DNA of 64,000 nucleotides from Arsukibacterium ikkense (lineage in GTDB: Bacteria; Pseudomonadota; Gammaproteobacteria; Enterobacterales; Alteromonadaceae). Positions 54,739-64,000 of the stretch are shown here, piece by piece. The stretch is from assembly GCF_000987775.1 (NCBI RefSeq), contig NZ_LAHO01000006.1:1-64000 (forward strand), written 5' to 3'. Under the pieces are notes generated by a model that saw only the letters and a program-made list of their open reading frames with translations, searched no databases and was not told the origin of the DNA. A program made the translations under genes and the position numbers. Position 1 is the first letter of the stretch, and each line of letters begins with the position of its first letter.

Positions 54739-56385
54739 CTAATCGGTTTTAAAGCGGCTGACCTGGCCGCTTAGCCCCTTAGCAACCTGCTGTAATGCCG
54801 CCACCGCGCCACGGTTTTGTTTCATGGTTAGGGTGGTTTCACGTGACATGGTCGCAATTTGCTCGATATGCTGTGCCAACTCAGATACAGCTGCCGACTG
54901 CTCATTGGTAGAGCGGGACACATCGCGCACATTGTGCAATGAATCCTCTGCCTGCAAGCGAATTTGCTCCAGCATCGTCGCCGCCTGATTCGCCAGCGCC
55001 AGCCCCTGCGCCACCCGCGGTGCTGACGTTTCCATTGCTTGTACCGCTTGCTGCGTTTCGTCCTGCACCAATTTAATCATGCCGGCAATTTCGGTGGTGG
55101 CTTTACTGGTTCGCTCAGCCAGTTGCCTGACTTCGTCGGCCACTACAGCGAAACCGCGGCCAGTCTCACCGGCCCGGGCCGCTTCAATCGCAGCGTTTAA
55201 TGCCAGCAAGTTGGTTTGCTCGGCAATGCTGCGGATCACACCGGCAATACCAGCAATCTCTTTTGAACGTTGCTGCAGGCTGCCAATCTCTCTGGCCGAT
55301 TGTTGCACTGTTTCGGCAACCACCCCAATTTCGATAGCCGCGTCTTTCACCAGTTTGGCACCCTGAGCTGACAGCTCTGCGGTTTTTTCTGAGTTCTGCT
55401 CGGTAAGCTGTACGGTATTGGCCACCGCATTCAGGCTAACCGTCATTTCTTCAATACTGGCCGCTGATGCAGTTGACGACGCAGCCTGCAACTCGGATGC
55501 CTGCAGCGCTTCTTTGGATGCCAGATCCAGTTCAGTCGCCTGCGCTGACACGGTATTGGCCGCATTAATCACTTCTTTTAAGGTTTGTCGCAGTTGCTGC
55601 TGCATGCTGGCAACCGCCGCCAGCATGCTATTGGGCTGGCTCTCTTTAATCTGGGTTGTTAAGTCGCCTCCGGCTATCTGGCTGACGATCTCGGCCGCCA
55701 GCGCCGGTTCGCCACCCAGCGCATTGCGCAGATAACGACTGATATACCAGGCCGTGACACCGCCGATCACAATTGCCAGTAAGGTAAGCAATACCATTGA
55801 TACGGCAAAGGTTGCCGCTACATCACGAGCGTAAGTGGTGGCCTGCTGATTTTTCTGCTCCTGATAATCAATAAAGGCATTAATGCTGGCTAACCAGTCA
55901 ACAAAGGCCGGGCTCATTTGTTGCAATAATAACTGCTGCGCGCCAGCTTGCTGCCCTTGCTGGCGTAAACGAACAACCTCAGCGGCCAGCGGTTGAGCCC
56001 GTTGTTCAACCTGATGAATGGCATCAAGTAAGCGCCGTTCAATCGTGCTGTTGGCACTGCGCTGGAACAGTTGGTCCATTTGCTGACGGGATTGCTGATA
56101 AAAGCCCTGCAACCGATCAATATCAGCCAGCACCGGGGGCAGATCTGCCAGGTTAGGTACCAGGGTTACATCGCGCAGGGCAATGGCTCTGTCATGCACA
56201 CTGCCCCGGAAGTTAATAGCATAACGCTGCTTAACTGAATTATCTTCGGTAATTTCTGTCAGGGTATGGTTAATCTGGCTGACCCGTTGCACCCCAAACA
56301 GGGTCAGAGCAATCATTAACAGCAGCACAACGCCAAAACCCAGGGCTAATCGCATGGCGACCGTCATCGACTGTGTATGTTGCAT
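54739..56385 (-). CDS. Methyl-accepting chemotaxis protein
   Basis: Chemoreceptor of 548 residues. Two transmembrane helices (about 10-30 and 190-210) flank a four-helix-bundle sensor of the 4HB_MCP type. A HAMP domain follows, then the signalling helix with the hairpin tip [20 protein letters not shown] (about 405-424) and [14 protein letters not shown]. The ligand is unknown. The ATG at 56385 (MQHTQSM) has AGAGGTTTAATC before it; an upstream in-frame extension is not conserved. Confidence 0.95.
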   Translation of the reverse strand: MQHTQSMTVAMRLALGFGVVLLLMIALTLFGVQRVSQINHTLTEITEDNSVKQRYAINFRGSVHDRAIALRDVTLVPNLADLPPVLADIDRLQGFYQQSRQQMDQLFQRSANSTIERRLLDAIHQVEQRAQPLAAEVVRLRQQGQQAGAQQLLLQQMSPAFVDWLASINAFIDYQEQKNQQATTYARDVAATFAVSMVLLTLLAIVIGGVTAWYISRYLRNALGGEPALAAEIVSQIAGGDLTTQIKESQPNSMLAAVASMQQQLRQTLKEVINAANTVSAQATELDLASKEALQASELQAASSTASAASIEEMTVSLNAVANTVQLTEQNSEKTAELSAQGAKLVKDAAIEIGVVAETVQQSAREIGSLQQRSKEIAGIAGVIRSIAEQTNLLALNAAIEAARAGETGRGFAVVADEVRQLAERTSKATTEIAGMIKLVQDETQQAVQAMETSAPRVAQGLALANQAATMLEQIRLQAEDSLHNVRDVSRSTNEQSAAVSELAQHIEQIATMSRETTLTMKQNRGAVAALQQVAKGLSGQVSRFKTD

Positions 56386-56532
56386 GATTAAACCTCTGTA
56401 CTGCAAACGGGCGGGTTGCACGTTAATGGCAGCACTATACGCGGTTGCTTTAATCAAAACTAATGAAATTAACGTGAATAATCTAACGAAAAAATCGATT
56501 GATTTTTAAACTACGCGGCGCCTCAGTACCAC

Positions 56533-57540
56533 TCAGGTTATGGTTGCCTCAGCCACTGAATCACGCGCAATAAGATGGGGGTCAAATACCTGCTGCACGG
56601 CAATGCTGCTTTGTTTATACACCTGCTTTAATACCCAGCGCGCCGCCATATGGCCCATGGCACTGATCGGATAATCGATGGTTGAGAGCTTTGGATAGGT
56701 ATAATAAGCAAAGTTAACATTATCAAAACCCATTACCGAAAAATCGGCCGGTACTTCATAGCCCAGTTCGCGGGCCGCAGTCAGCGCGCCGGAAGCCATT
56801 TCATCATTAGCGCAGACGACAGCGCTAAAAGGCCGGCCACTGGCCAGCAACGCCTGTAAGCCTTTGCTGCCACCCGTTTCCCGGAAATCACCTTCATAAA
56901 ACAACTTATCTTCAGCGGCTAACTGATACCCGGCCAGGGCCCTTTGGTGGCCACGGAAACGATCGCGGGCGTCTGTTTTCCACATTGGCCCGGCAATGTA
57001 GGCAATATGCCGATGGCCCTGCGACAACAAATAGTCTGTTGCTAAAAAGCCACCAAGCTCGTTATCCAGGCTGATACAGCGATCTGCCAGCGCCTCGACC
57101 TGACGGTTGAGCAACACAAAAGGCGTTTCTTGCTTACTTAGCTCGATTAAAAACTGATCGCTAACCGCTTCAACATGCAAAATAAGCGCATCACAGTTAC
57201 GACTAAGTAAAAATTCGATGCCATCCTCTTCGGTTACCCGCTCACTATGACCAGCAGCAATGATCACGTGCTTGCCGGCAGCGCGAAACTCCGCTTCAAT
57301 GCCGGTTAGCATTTCACCGTAGAAAGGGCCGTGCAATTCTGACACTAAAATACCAATACTGTTGGAGCGATTAGACGCCAGCGACTGGGCAATAGAATTA
57401 GGCCGGTAACCGAGTTGCTCCATCGCTGCCAGCACTTTATTACGAGTTGCCTCGCTCACCCGGACATTATTGTTCATCACCCTGGAAACAGTAGCCAGTG
57501 ATACCCCTGCTAATTCAGATACCTGGTAAATGGTTGCCAT
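56533..57540 (-). CDS. LacI-family regulator of the beta-glucoside locus
   Basis: Repressor of 335 residues. Helix-turn-helix TIYQVSELAGVSLATVSRVM (about 3-22), then hinge and sugar-binding domain with the C-terminal VMGFDNVNFAYYTYP. It is the last gene of the minus-strand operon with the GPH symporter and the GH1 gene, so it senses a product of that pathway. A matching operator, TGAAAGCGCTTACA, lies between the divergent transport genes at 60391. Confidence 0.92.
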   Translation of the reverse strand: MATIYQVSELAGVSLATVSRVMNNNVRVSEATRNKVLAAMEQLGYRPNSIAQSLASNRSNSIGILVSELHGPFYGEMLTGIEAEFRAAGKHVIIAAGHSERVTEEDGIEFLLSRNCDALILHVEAVSDQFLIELSKQETPFVLLNRQVEALADRCISLDNELGGFLATDYLLSQGHRHIAYIAGPMWKTDARDRFRGHQRALAGYQLAAEDKLFYEGDFRETGGSKGLQALLASGRPFSAVVCANDEMASGALTAARELGYEVPADFSVMGFDNVNFAYYTYPKLSTIDYPISAMGHMAARWVLKQVYKQSSIAVQQVFDPHLIARDSVAEATIT

Positions 57541-57552
57541 GCTTGACCTGTG

Positions 57553-58923
57553 CTAGTTGGTTAAGGCGTCTACTCTAGCATGCTCTGGCGACGAACCACC
57601 AGATTGCTGTGCCAGTTGCCGGTGAATATCCAATACCCGCTGGCCGGTAAGCCGGTAGCGGCTCATCACCAGGGCGACCAGCACCGAGCCAATCGCAGGT
57701 AACAAGGTAAAACTAAGTAAAATACCTTGCTGGGTCGCCGCTGTTTGCACAACATCAGCCTGATAACCATACCCTGCCAGTAACCAGCCGGCTAAAGCGC
57801 CGCCAAGTGCCAGCCCCAACTTAATAAAGAACACGATAGACGAATAAACCAGCCCGGTGATCCGTATGCCGGTTTTGTAATGGCCATAATCGACAGTGTC
57901 GGCCATTTTGGCCCATAGTAATGGTGTAGCCATTTGTAAAAAAAAGCCCCACAGAAAATACAGGCCAAAGGCCAGCACCAGCTGTTCACTGCCAATAAAA
58001 AAGCTGATAACACAAATGACGGCCGAGATAAGCTGCAGGCCAATATAGGCTTTTACTTTATCGACATAGCGGCTAAGCCACTGCGCGGCAGCGCAGCCGG
58101 CAATATTGCCCAGCATGCCAAGGGTAATAAAGGCCGTGATCAAATCCTCCCTGCCCAGGAAATATTTGACATAGTAAATCGCCAGGGTGGTGCGCAGTAC
58201 CATGCCAGTAAGCAGGAAAAACGCCGCCACACATAAAATACGCCACTGGTCGTTCTGCCACAATGAGCCAAAACTATTTTGCAGTGTAAGCTGTTGATTA
58301 GCAGGGGCCTGCACCCGCTCACGCGTACCCCAGAAACAGAGTAAAAATAACACCACACCCAATACACTCATGGCGGCGATAGTCAGCTGGTAGCCCTTGG
58401 CATTATCACCATTGCCAAAAAATGCCACCAGCGGCAAGGTACAAGCCGTGACCAGTAAACCACCCAACATGCCAAACACAAACCGGTAAGACTGCACCGA
58501 CACCCGCTCTGTCGGATCAGCCGTTAGTACGCCACCCAGGGCGGAATAGGGGATATTGATAGCCGTGTAGGCCAGCATCAGCAAGGTATAAGTCACAAAA
58601 GCATAAATGACCTTAGCATTGGCCGATAAATCGGGAGTGGTAAAGGCCAGCACACTACACAAAGCAAAGGGTACCGCCAGCCATAATAAATAGGGCCGGT
58701 ATTTTCCATGGCGGCTTTTGGTTTTATCAGCAAGCGCACCCATTAACGGGTCGGTTACCGCGTCGATAATTCGCACCAGTAAAAACATGCTGCCCACTAC
58801 CGCCGGCGAAATGCCAAATATGTCGGTATAAAAGAAGGTTAAAAACAGCATAACCGTCTGAAATACTATGTTGCTGGCGGTATCACCCAGGCCATAGGCC
58901 ACTTTTTCGCGTTTTGTCAGCAT
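57553..58923 (-). CDS. GPH-family (glycoside-pentoside-hexuronide) cation symporter
   Basis: Sugar:cation symporter of 456 residues with 12 hydrophobic segments. The signature LVRIIDAVTDPLMGALADKT and the following RHGKYRPYLLW are hallmarks of the MelB-like GPH family. A strong AGGGGTTAGC precedes the ATG. It is flanked by the GH1 gene and the LacI gene on the same strand, 29 and 12 bp away, so it is the importer of this operon, probably for a beta-glucobiose. Confidence 0.93.
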   Translation of the reverse strand: MLTKREKVAYGLGDTASNIVFQTVMLFLTFFYTDIFGISPAVVGSMFLLVRIIDAVTDPLMGALADKTKSRHGKYRPYLLWLAVPFALCSVLAFTTPDLSANAKVIYAFVTYTLLMLAYTAINIPYSALGGVLTADPTERVSVQSYRFVFGMLGGLLVTACTLPLVAFFGNGDNAKGYQLTIAAMSVLGVVLFLLCFWGTRERVQAPANQQLTLQNSFGSLWQNDQWRILCVAAFFLLTGMVLRTTLAIYYVKYFLGREDLITAFITLGMLGNIAGCAAAQWLSRYVDKVKAYIGLQLISAVICVISFFIGSEQLVLAFGLYFLWGFFLQMATPLLWAKMADTVDYGHYKTGIRITGLVYSSIVFFIKLGLALGGALAGWLLAGYGYQADVVQTAATQQGILLSFTLLPAIGSVLVALVMSRYRLTGQRVLDIHRQLAQQSGGSSPEHARVDALTN

Positions 58924-58952
58924 GCTAACCCCTGATGGCGTGGTAATAATAG

Positions 58953-60336
<1,384 letters not shown>

Positions 60337-60362
60337 TTACAGGCAGCTGGACGACAAAAAAT

Positions 60363-60404
60363 TTGCCAACAGCGTGATATATGCTATAAATGAAAGCGCT
60401 TACA
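60363..60404 (+). promoter_or_regulatory. LacI-type operator and promoter before the GluP gene
   Basis: TGAAAGCGCTTACA (60391-60404) is a near-palindrome of the CRE/LacI kind. A -35 TTGCCA (60363-60368) and -10 TATAAA (60385-60390) with a 16-bp spacer lie just upstream on the + strand, so the operator covers the start of transcription. It also lies in the promoter region of the divergent GH1-GPH-LacI operon. Nothing else is visible in this 158-bp gap. Confidence 0.65.
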
Positions 60405-60467
60405 TAATACTAGACGGCCCTAGCCAGCACGTCAATAAAAAAACACTATGCACCCGAGGGGGACAAG

Positions 60468-61745
60468 ATGGCAGCAATACCTACAACCACGGCAACCGCC
60501 ACAGCGGATACTGGCAATAACCAGAATTACCGCTTCGCGCTAACCGCTCTGACCTCACTGTTTTTTATCTGGGGATTTATCACTTGTCTGAATGACATTT
60601 TAATTCCCTATTTAAAGTTGTTGTTCGACCTGAGCTATACCCAGGCCATGTTGATCCAGTTTTGTTTCTTTGGCGCTTACTTTGTGGTCTCGGTGCCAGC
60701 CGGCATGCTGGTCAGTAAAATTGGCTATAAATCGGGTATTGTTACTGGCTTACTAATCGCCGGCGCCGGCTGTTTGTTATTTCTGCCGGCAGCAGCCATG
60801 CATGTTTATGCCATGTTTTTGTTGGCGCTGTTTGTGCTGGCTTCGGGCATTACCATTCTGCAGGTGGCCGCTAACCCCTATGTTAGTGTGCTGGGCAAAC
60901 CAGAAACCGCCTCCAGCCGCTTAACCATGACTCAGGCCTTTAACTCGCTGGGCACCACGGTAGCGCCGTTTTTTGGTGCCTGGCTGATATTTGGTGGCAT
61001 GGATGCGCCCGAGCCGGTAGCCGGTGCCGTTACTGAATCTACCGTGCAACTGCCTTATTTAATTCTGGCTGCCAGCCTGGTGCTGCTGGCCATTATTTTT
61101 GCCTGGTTAAAACTGCCGGCGATGGGCAAGAAAGACCCGACCGAAGCACTGCCGCTGGGCGGAGAAGCCTGGAAACAACGGCATTTAATGCTGGGTGCGC
61201 TGGGTATTTTTGTCTATGTTGGTGCCGAAGTGGGCATTGGCAGCTTTTTAGCTATTTATTTGTCGATGCCGGAAATTGGTGACATGACCACCGCCGCCGC
61301 CTCGCATTACATCGCCTGGTACTTTGGTGGCGCTATGCTCGGCCGCTTTATCGGCGCTGCAGTAATGCAAAAACTCAATCCGGGTAAAGTGCTGGCATTT
61401 AATGCCGTGATGGCAGTATTGCTACTGGCCATTACCATTTTATCCTCTGGCAAATTAGCCATGTGGTCGCTGTTACTGGTCGGCTTGTGTAACTCTATTA
61501 TGTTCCCGACTATCTTCAGTCTGGCGATTGCCGGCTTAAAACAATACACCGGTCAGGGTTCAGGTATTTTATGTCTGGCCATTGTCGGGGGTGCTATTCT
61601 GCCGTTACTGCAAGGCATGCTGGCTGACAATATTGGCGTACAAATGGCCTTTATTCTGCCGTTAGTTTGCTATATCTACATTGCTTTCTATGGACTTAAT
61701 GGTTGCAAGCCCCGAGCTGTTGCCACTACTAAGGATTTAAACTAA
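60468..61745 (+). CDS. GluP/FucP-type sugar MFS transporter
   Basis: Sugar:proton symporter of 425 residues. The signature [18 protein letters not shown] (about residues 36-53) and later [20 protein letters not shown] belong to the fucose-galactose-glucose (FHS) family, often called GluP in Proteobacteria. It probably takes up the glucose released by the adjacent exported GH3 enzyme. GAGGGGGACAAG precedes the ATG. The stop overlaps the ATG of the GH3 gene (TAATG), so the two form one operon. Confidence 0.93.
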   Translation: MAAIPTTTATATADTGNNQNYRFALTALTSLFFIWGFITCLNDILIPYLKLLFDLSYTQAMLIQFCFFGAYFVVSVPAGMLVSKIGYKSGIVTGLLIAGAGCLLFLPAAAMHVYAMFLLALFVLASGITILQVAANPYVSVLGKPETASSRLTMTQAFNSLGTTVAPFFGAWLIFGGMDAPEPVAGAVTESTVQLPYLILAASLVLLAIIFAWLKLPAMGKKDPTEALPLGGEAWKQRHLMLGALGIFVYVGAEVGIGSFLAIYLSMPEIGDMTTAAASHYIAWYFGGAMLGRFIGAAVMQKLNPGKVLAFNAVMAVLLLAITILSSGKLAMWSLLLVGLCNSIMFPTIFSLAIAGLKQYTGQGSGILCLAIVGGAILPLLQGMLADNIGVQMAFILPLVCYIYIAFYGLNGCKPRAVATTKDLN

Positions 61746-64000
61746 TGCTTAACACACTTACCCTAAGCCGCCCCTTACTGTTGACGCTGAGCATCGGCTT
61801 ACTGCTGGCTGGCTGCAGCAAACCGGCGCCAACCGATAGCGCCACGGTTAACGCGGAGTCAAAAACTGATATTACCATCTGGCCCCAACTATCCTTGCCT
61901 GTTGCGCAGGATACCGCCATGGAGCAGGCGATCACTGAGCGGCTGGCCAGCATGACCCTGGGGCAAAAAATTGCCCAGATGATCCAACCAGAAATTCGCG
62001 ATATCACGGTTGAGGATATGCGTAAATATGGCTTTGGCTCTTATTTAAACGGCGGCGGCGCCTTTCCAAATGATGATAAATACGCTACGCCAGCCGACTG
62101 GATAGCGCTGGCCGAAGCCATGTATCAGGCCTCGATTGATGACAGCCTGGATGGCAGCAATATTCCCACCATGTGGGGCACCGATGCGGTGCATGGCCAT
62201 AACAATGTGATTGGCGCCACCATTTTTCCGCATAACATAGGTTTGGGTGCAGCCAATAACCCGGCGTTAATAGAGCAAATTGCTGAAGCCACCGCCCGCG
62301 AAGTGATGGCCACCGGCATTGACTGGGTGTTTGCGCCCACGGTTGCCGTAGTGCGCGACGATCGCTGGGGCCGTACCTATGAAGGCTACTCTGAAGATCC
62401 ACAGATAGTACGCAGCTATGCTGCCGCCATAGTCCGCGGTCTGCAAGGCGCCGCTGACGGCGACTTTTTAGGTGAAAGGCGGGTGATCAGCACCGTTAAG
62501 CACTTTGTGGGTGATGGTGGCACCAGCGGGGGGGTCGATCAGGGTAATACTGAAATAAGTGAGGAAGAACTGTTCCGCATTCATGCCCAGGGCTATGTTG
62601 GTGGCTTACAAGCCGGTGCGCAAACGGTGATGGCGTCGTTTAACAGCTGGAATGGCAGTAAAATTCATGGCGACAAGTACTTACTTAACGATGTATTGAA
62701 AGACCGGATGGGCTTTGATGGCTTTATTGTCGGCGACTGGAATGGCCATGGCCAAATTCCGGGCTGCACTAACGACAACTGCCCGCAAGCGGCCAATGCC
62801 GGGTTAGATGTTTATATGGTACCCACGCAAGCCTGGAAGCCGCTGTACTACAACCTGATAGCCCAGGTAGAAGCCGGGGATATCAGCATGGCGCGGATTG
62901 ATGATGCGGTGCGCCGGGTACTGCGGGTTAAAAAACGCGCGGGCTTGTTTGATAAGCCGAGCCCAGCCAACCGGCCGCTGGCCGGCCGCACTGAGCTCAT
63001 TGGCGCCGCTGAGCACAGAGCCATTGCCCGTGACGCCGTGCGCCAATCGTTGGTGCTGCTGAAAAATCAGCAAAACCTGTTACCACTTAATCCTAAACAG
63101 CGGATCTTAGTGGCCGGCCCGGGGGCCGACAATATTGGCCAGCAATCCGGCGGCTGGACTATCAGCTGGCAGGGTACCGGCAATACTAATGCCGACTTCC
63201 CCGGTGGCAGCTCGATTTATGCCGGCATTCAGCGCCAGGTAGCCGCAGCCGGTGGCAGCGTCGAATTATCCAGCGATGGTAGCTTTAGCCAAAAACCCGA
63301 TGTGGCAATAGTGGTGTTTGGCGAAGAGCCCTATGCCGAAGGCAATGGCGATTTAGATAACCTGGAGTATCAGCGCGGTCATAAAACCGATCTGGCGCTA
63401 CTACAACAACTCAAAGCACAGGGCATACCAGTGGTGTCGTTGTTTATCAGCGGCCGGCCACTGTGGGTTAATGCTGAACTGAATGCATCCGATGCCTTTG
63501 TTGCTGTCTGGTTGCCGGGCAGTGAAGGTGAGGGCGTGGCCGATGTTATTCTGGCTAAAGCCGATGGCAGTGCGCAGTATGACTTTCATGGCAAACTTAC
63601 CTTTTCCTGGCCGGTCAGCCCCAACCAAACCGCAGTTAACCGTGGCGATGCTGATTATCAGCCACTGCTGCCCTATGGCTTTGGCCTGCGCTATGGCGAA
63701 CCAGAGTTGCTGAGCAGCAGCTTGTCAGAGGATAGCGGCGAGTTGAGCGGACCGTCAGAGCTGGTGATCTTTGAACGCGCACCGCGCTCTCCCTGGTTAT
63801 TGCAGCTACGCAGTGGCAACGACAGCGACATGGTGACCAGCAGCGTGCAACAGCTGGGGGCCATTAGCAGCCGTACCTTTGATAATCAGGTGCAGGAAGA
63901 TGCCCGCCGCTTTGAGTTTGATGGTAGTGCAGCGGCCGCCCTGAGCTTTATAAGCCCGTTCCCGCGCGATTTACGTGCCTTTACCGGTGCCGACAGCCAG
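61745..64000 (+). CDS. GH3 exo-beta-glucosidase lipoprotein, cut by the window end
   Basis: The reading frame is open from the ATG at 61745 to the last base and 752 codons are visible. Signal peptide with lipobox LLAGC (Cys about 24) puts it in a membrane. The family 3 N-terminal domain has MWGTDAVHGHNNVIGATIFP and STVKHFVGDGGT, and the catalytic Asp lies in FDGFIVGDWNGHGQ. The C-terminal GH3 domain (LVAGPGADNIGQQSGGWTI to GLRYG) follows, and the remaining visible residues resemble the C-terminal domain of ExoP-type glucosidases. It would release glucose from beta-1,3- or beta-1,4-glucans. Complete relatives have about 830-860 residues. Confidence 0.95.
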   Translation, partial: MLNTLTLSRPLLLTLSIGLLLAGCSKPAPTDSATVNAESKTDITIWPQLSLPVAQDTAMEQAITERLASMTLGQKIAQMIQPEIRDITVEDMRKYGFGSYLNGGGAFPNDDKYATPADWIALAEAMYQASIDDSLDGSNIPTMWGTDAVHGHNNVIGATIFPHNIGLGAANNPALIEQIAEATAREVMATGIDWVFAPTVAVVRDDRWGRTYEGYSEDPQIVRSYAAAIVRGLQGAADGDFLGERRVISTVKHFVGDGGTSGGVDQGNTEISEEELFRIHAQGYVGGLQAGAQTVMASFNSWNGSKIHGDKYLLNDVLKDRMGFDGFIVGDWNGHGQIPGCTNDNCPQAANAGLDVYMVPTQAWKPLYYNLIAQVEAGDISMARIDDAVRRVLRVKKRAGLFDKPSPANRPLAGRTELIGAAEHRAIARDAVRQSLVLLKNQQNLLPLNPKQRILVAGPGADNIGQQSGGWTISWQGTGNTNADFPGGSSIYAGIQRQVAAAGGSVELSSDGSFSQKPDVAIVVFGEEPYAEGNGDLDNLEYQRGHKTDLALLQQLKAQGIPVVSLFISGRPLWVNAELNASDAFVAVWLPGSEGEGVADVILAKADGSAQYDFHGKLTFSWPVSPNQTAVNRGDADYQPLLPYGFGLRYGEPELLSSSLSEDSGELSGPSELVIFERAPRSPWLLQLRSGNDSDMVTSSVQQLGAISSRTFDNQVQEDARRFEFDGSAAAALSFISPFPRDLRAFTGADSQ

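Overview
The window is about 64 kb of a gammaproteobacterial chromosome. Gene content and protein flavour (GlyGly-CTERM cyclophilin, DUF3010, DUF3012, DUF4168, ccoG next to srkA-dsbA, TonB receptor-based sugar use, many sugar transporters) point to the Alteromonadales-like group around Rheinheimera, Alishewanella and Arsukibacterium. That placement is inferred from protein character, not from a marker-gene comparison. I saw no rRNA, tRNA, CRISPR array or prophage.

Layout. (1) 1-1733: an intact IS256-family insertion sequence (256-1562) and a short AT-rich tract with an imperfect direct repeat and an orphan terminator, next to the 3' end of ssb. (2) 1734-15094: the DNA-repair pair ssb and uvrA, with a yajR-type MFS exporter. 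Between yajR and uvrA lies an alpha-glucoside utilisation cluster: MFS importer, GH65 phosphorylase, beta-phosphoglucomutase, LacI regulator and TonB-dependent receptor. Near-identical LacI-type palindromes sit in both divergent promoter regions. (3) 15-31 kb: small membrane and envelope genes, a porin-like barrel, ccoG-srkA-dsbA, a chromosomal ParA/RHH pair, a GlyGly-CTERM cyclophilin, and topB facing a KfrA-like coiled-coil protein across a LexA-like box. (4) 31-46 kb: a histidine kinase/NtrC-type regulator/P-loop kinase operon beside a possible sigma-54 promoter, an AtoE-type transporter, a Phd/ParE-like toxin-antitoxin pair under a perfect 15-bp-arm palindrome, a MocR regulator, a DUF3137-like/LemA pair, and an amidohydrolase-CIA30 fusion with an ABC-2 exporter. 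(5) 46-56 kb: a DesK/DesR-type two-component system, two secreted lipoprotein esterases (one with a second, degenerate hydrolase domain), a CadC/ToxR-type membrane regulator, an aldo-keto reductase and a chemoreceptor. (6) 56.5-64 kb: a beta-glucoside locus with LacI regulator, GPH symporter and GH1 beta-glucosidase, diverging from a GluP-type sugar transporter and a GH3 lipoprotein that runs off the window end.

How they work together. The two sugar clusters each combine uptake, cleavage and a local LacI regulator, one for alpha-linked and one for beta-linked glucosides. In the beta cluster the GH1 gene is broken by a frameshift whose form matches an 8-nt deletion between GGC repeats, so cytoplasmic hydrolysis may be lost while transport and the exported GH3 remain. 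Other points worth a second look are a structured interspersed repeat found twice in inverted orientation (8228-8303 and 12052-12144), the LexA-like box at topB, a DsbA with an unusual CGGC active site, and the sigma-54-like promoter beside the NtrC-type regulator.
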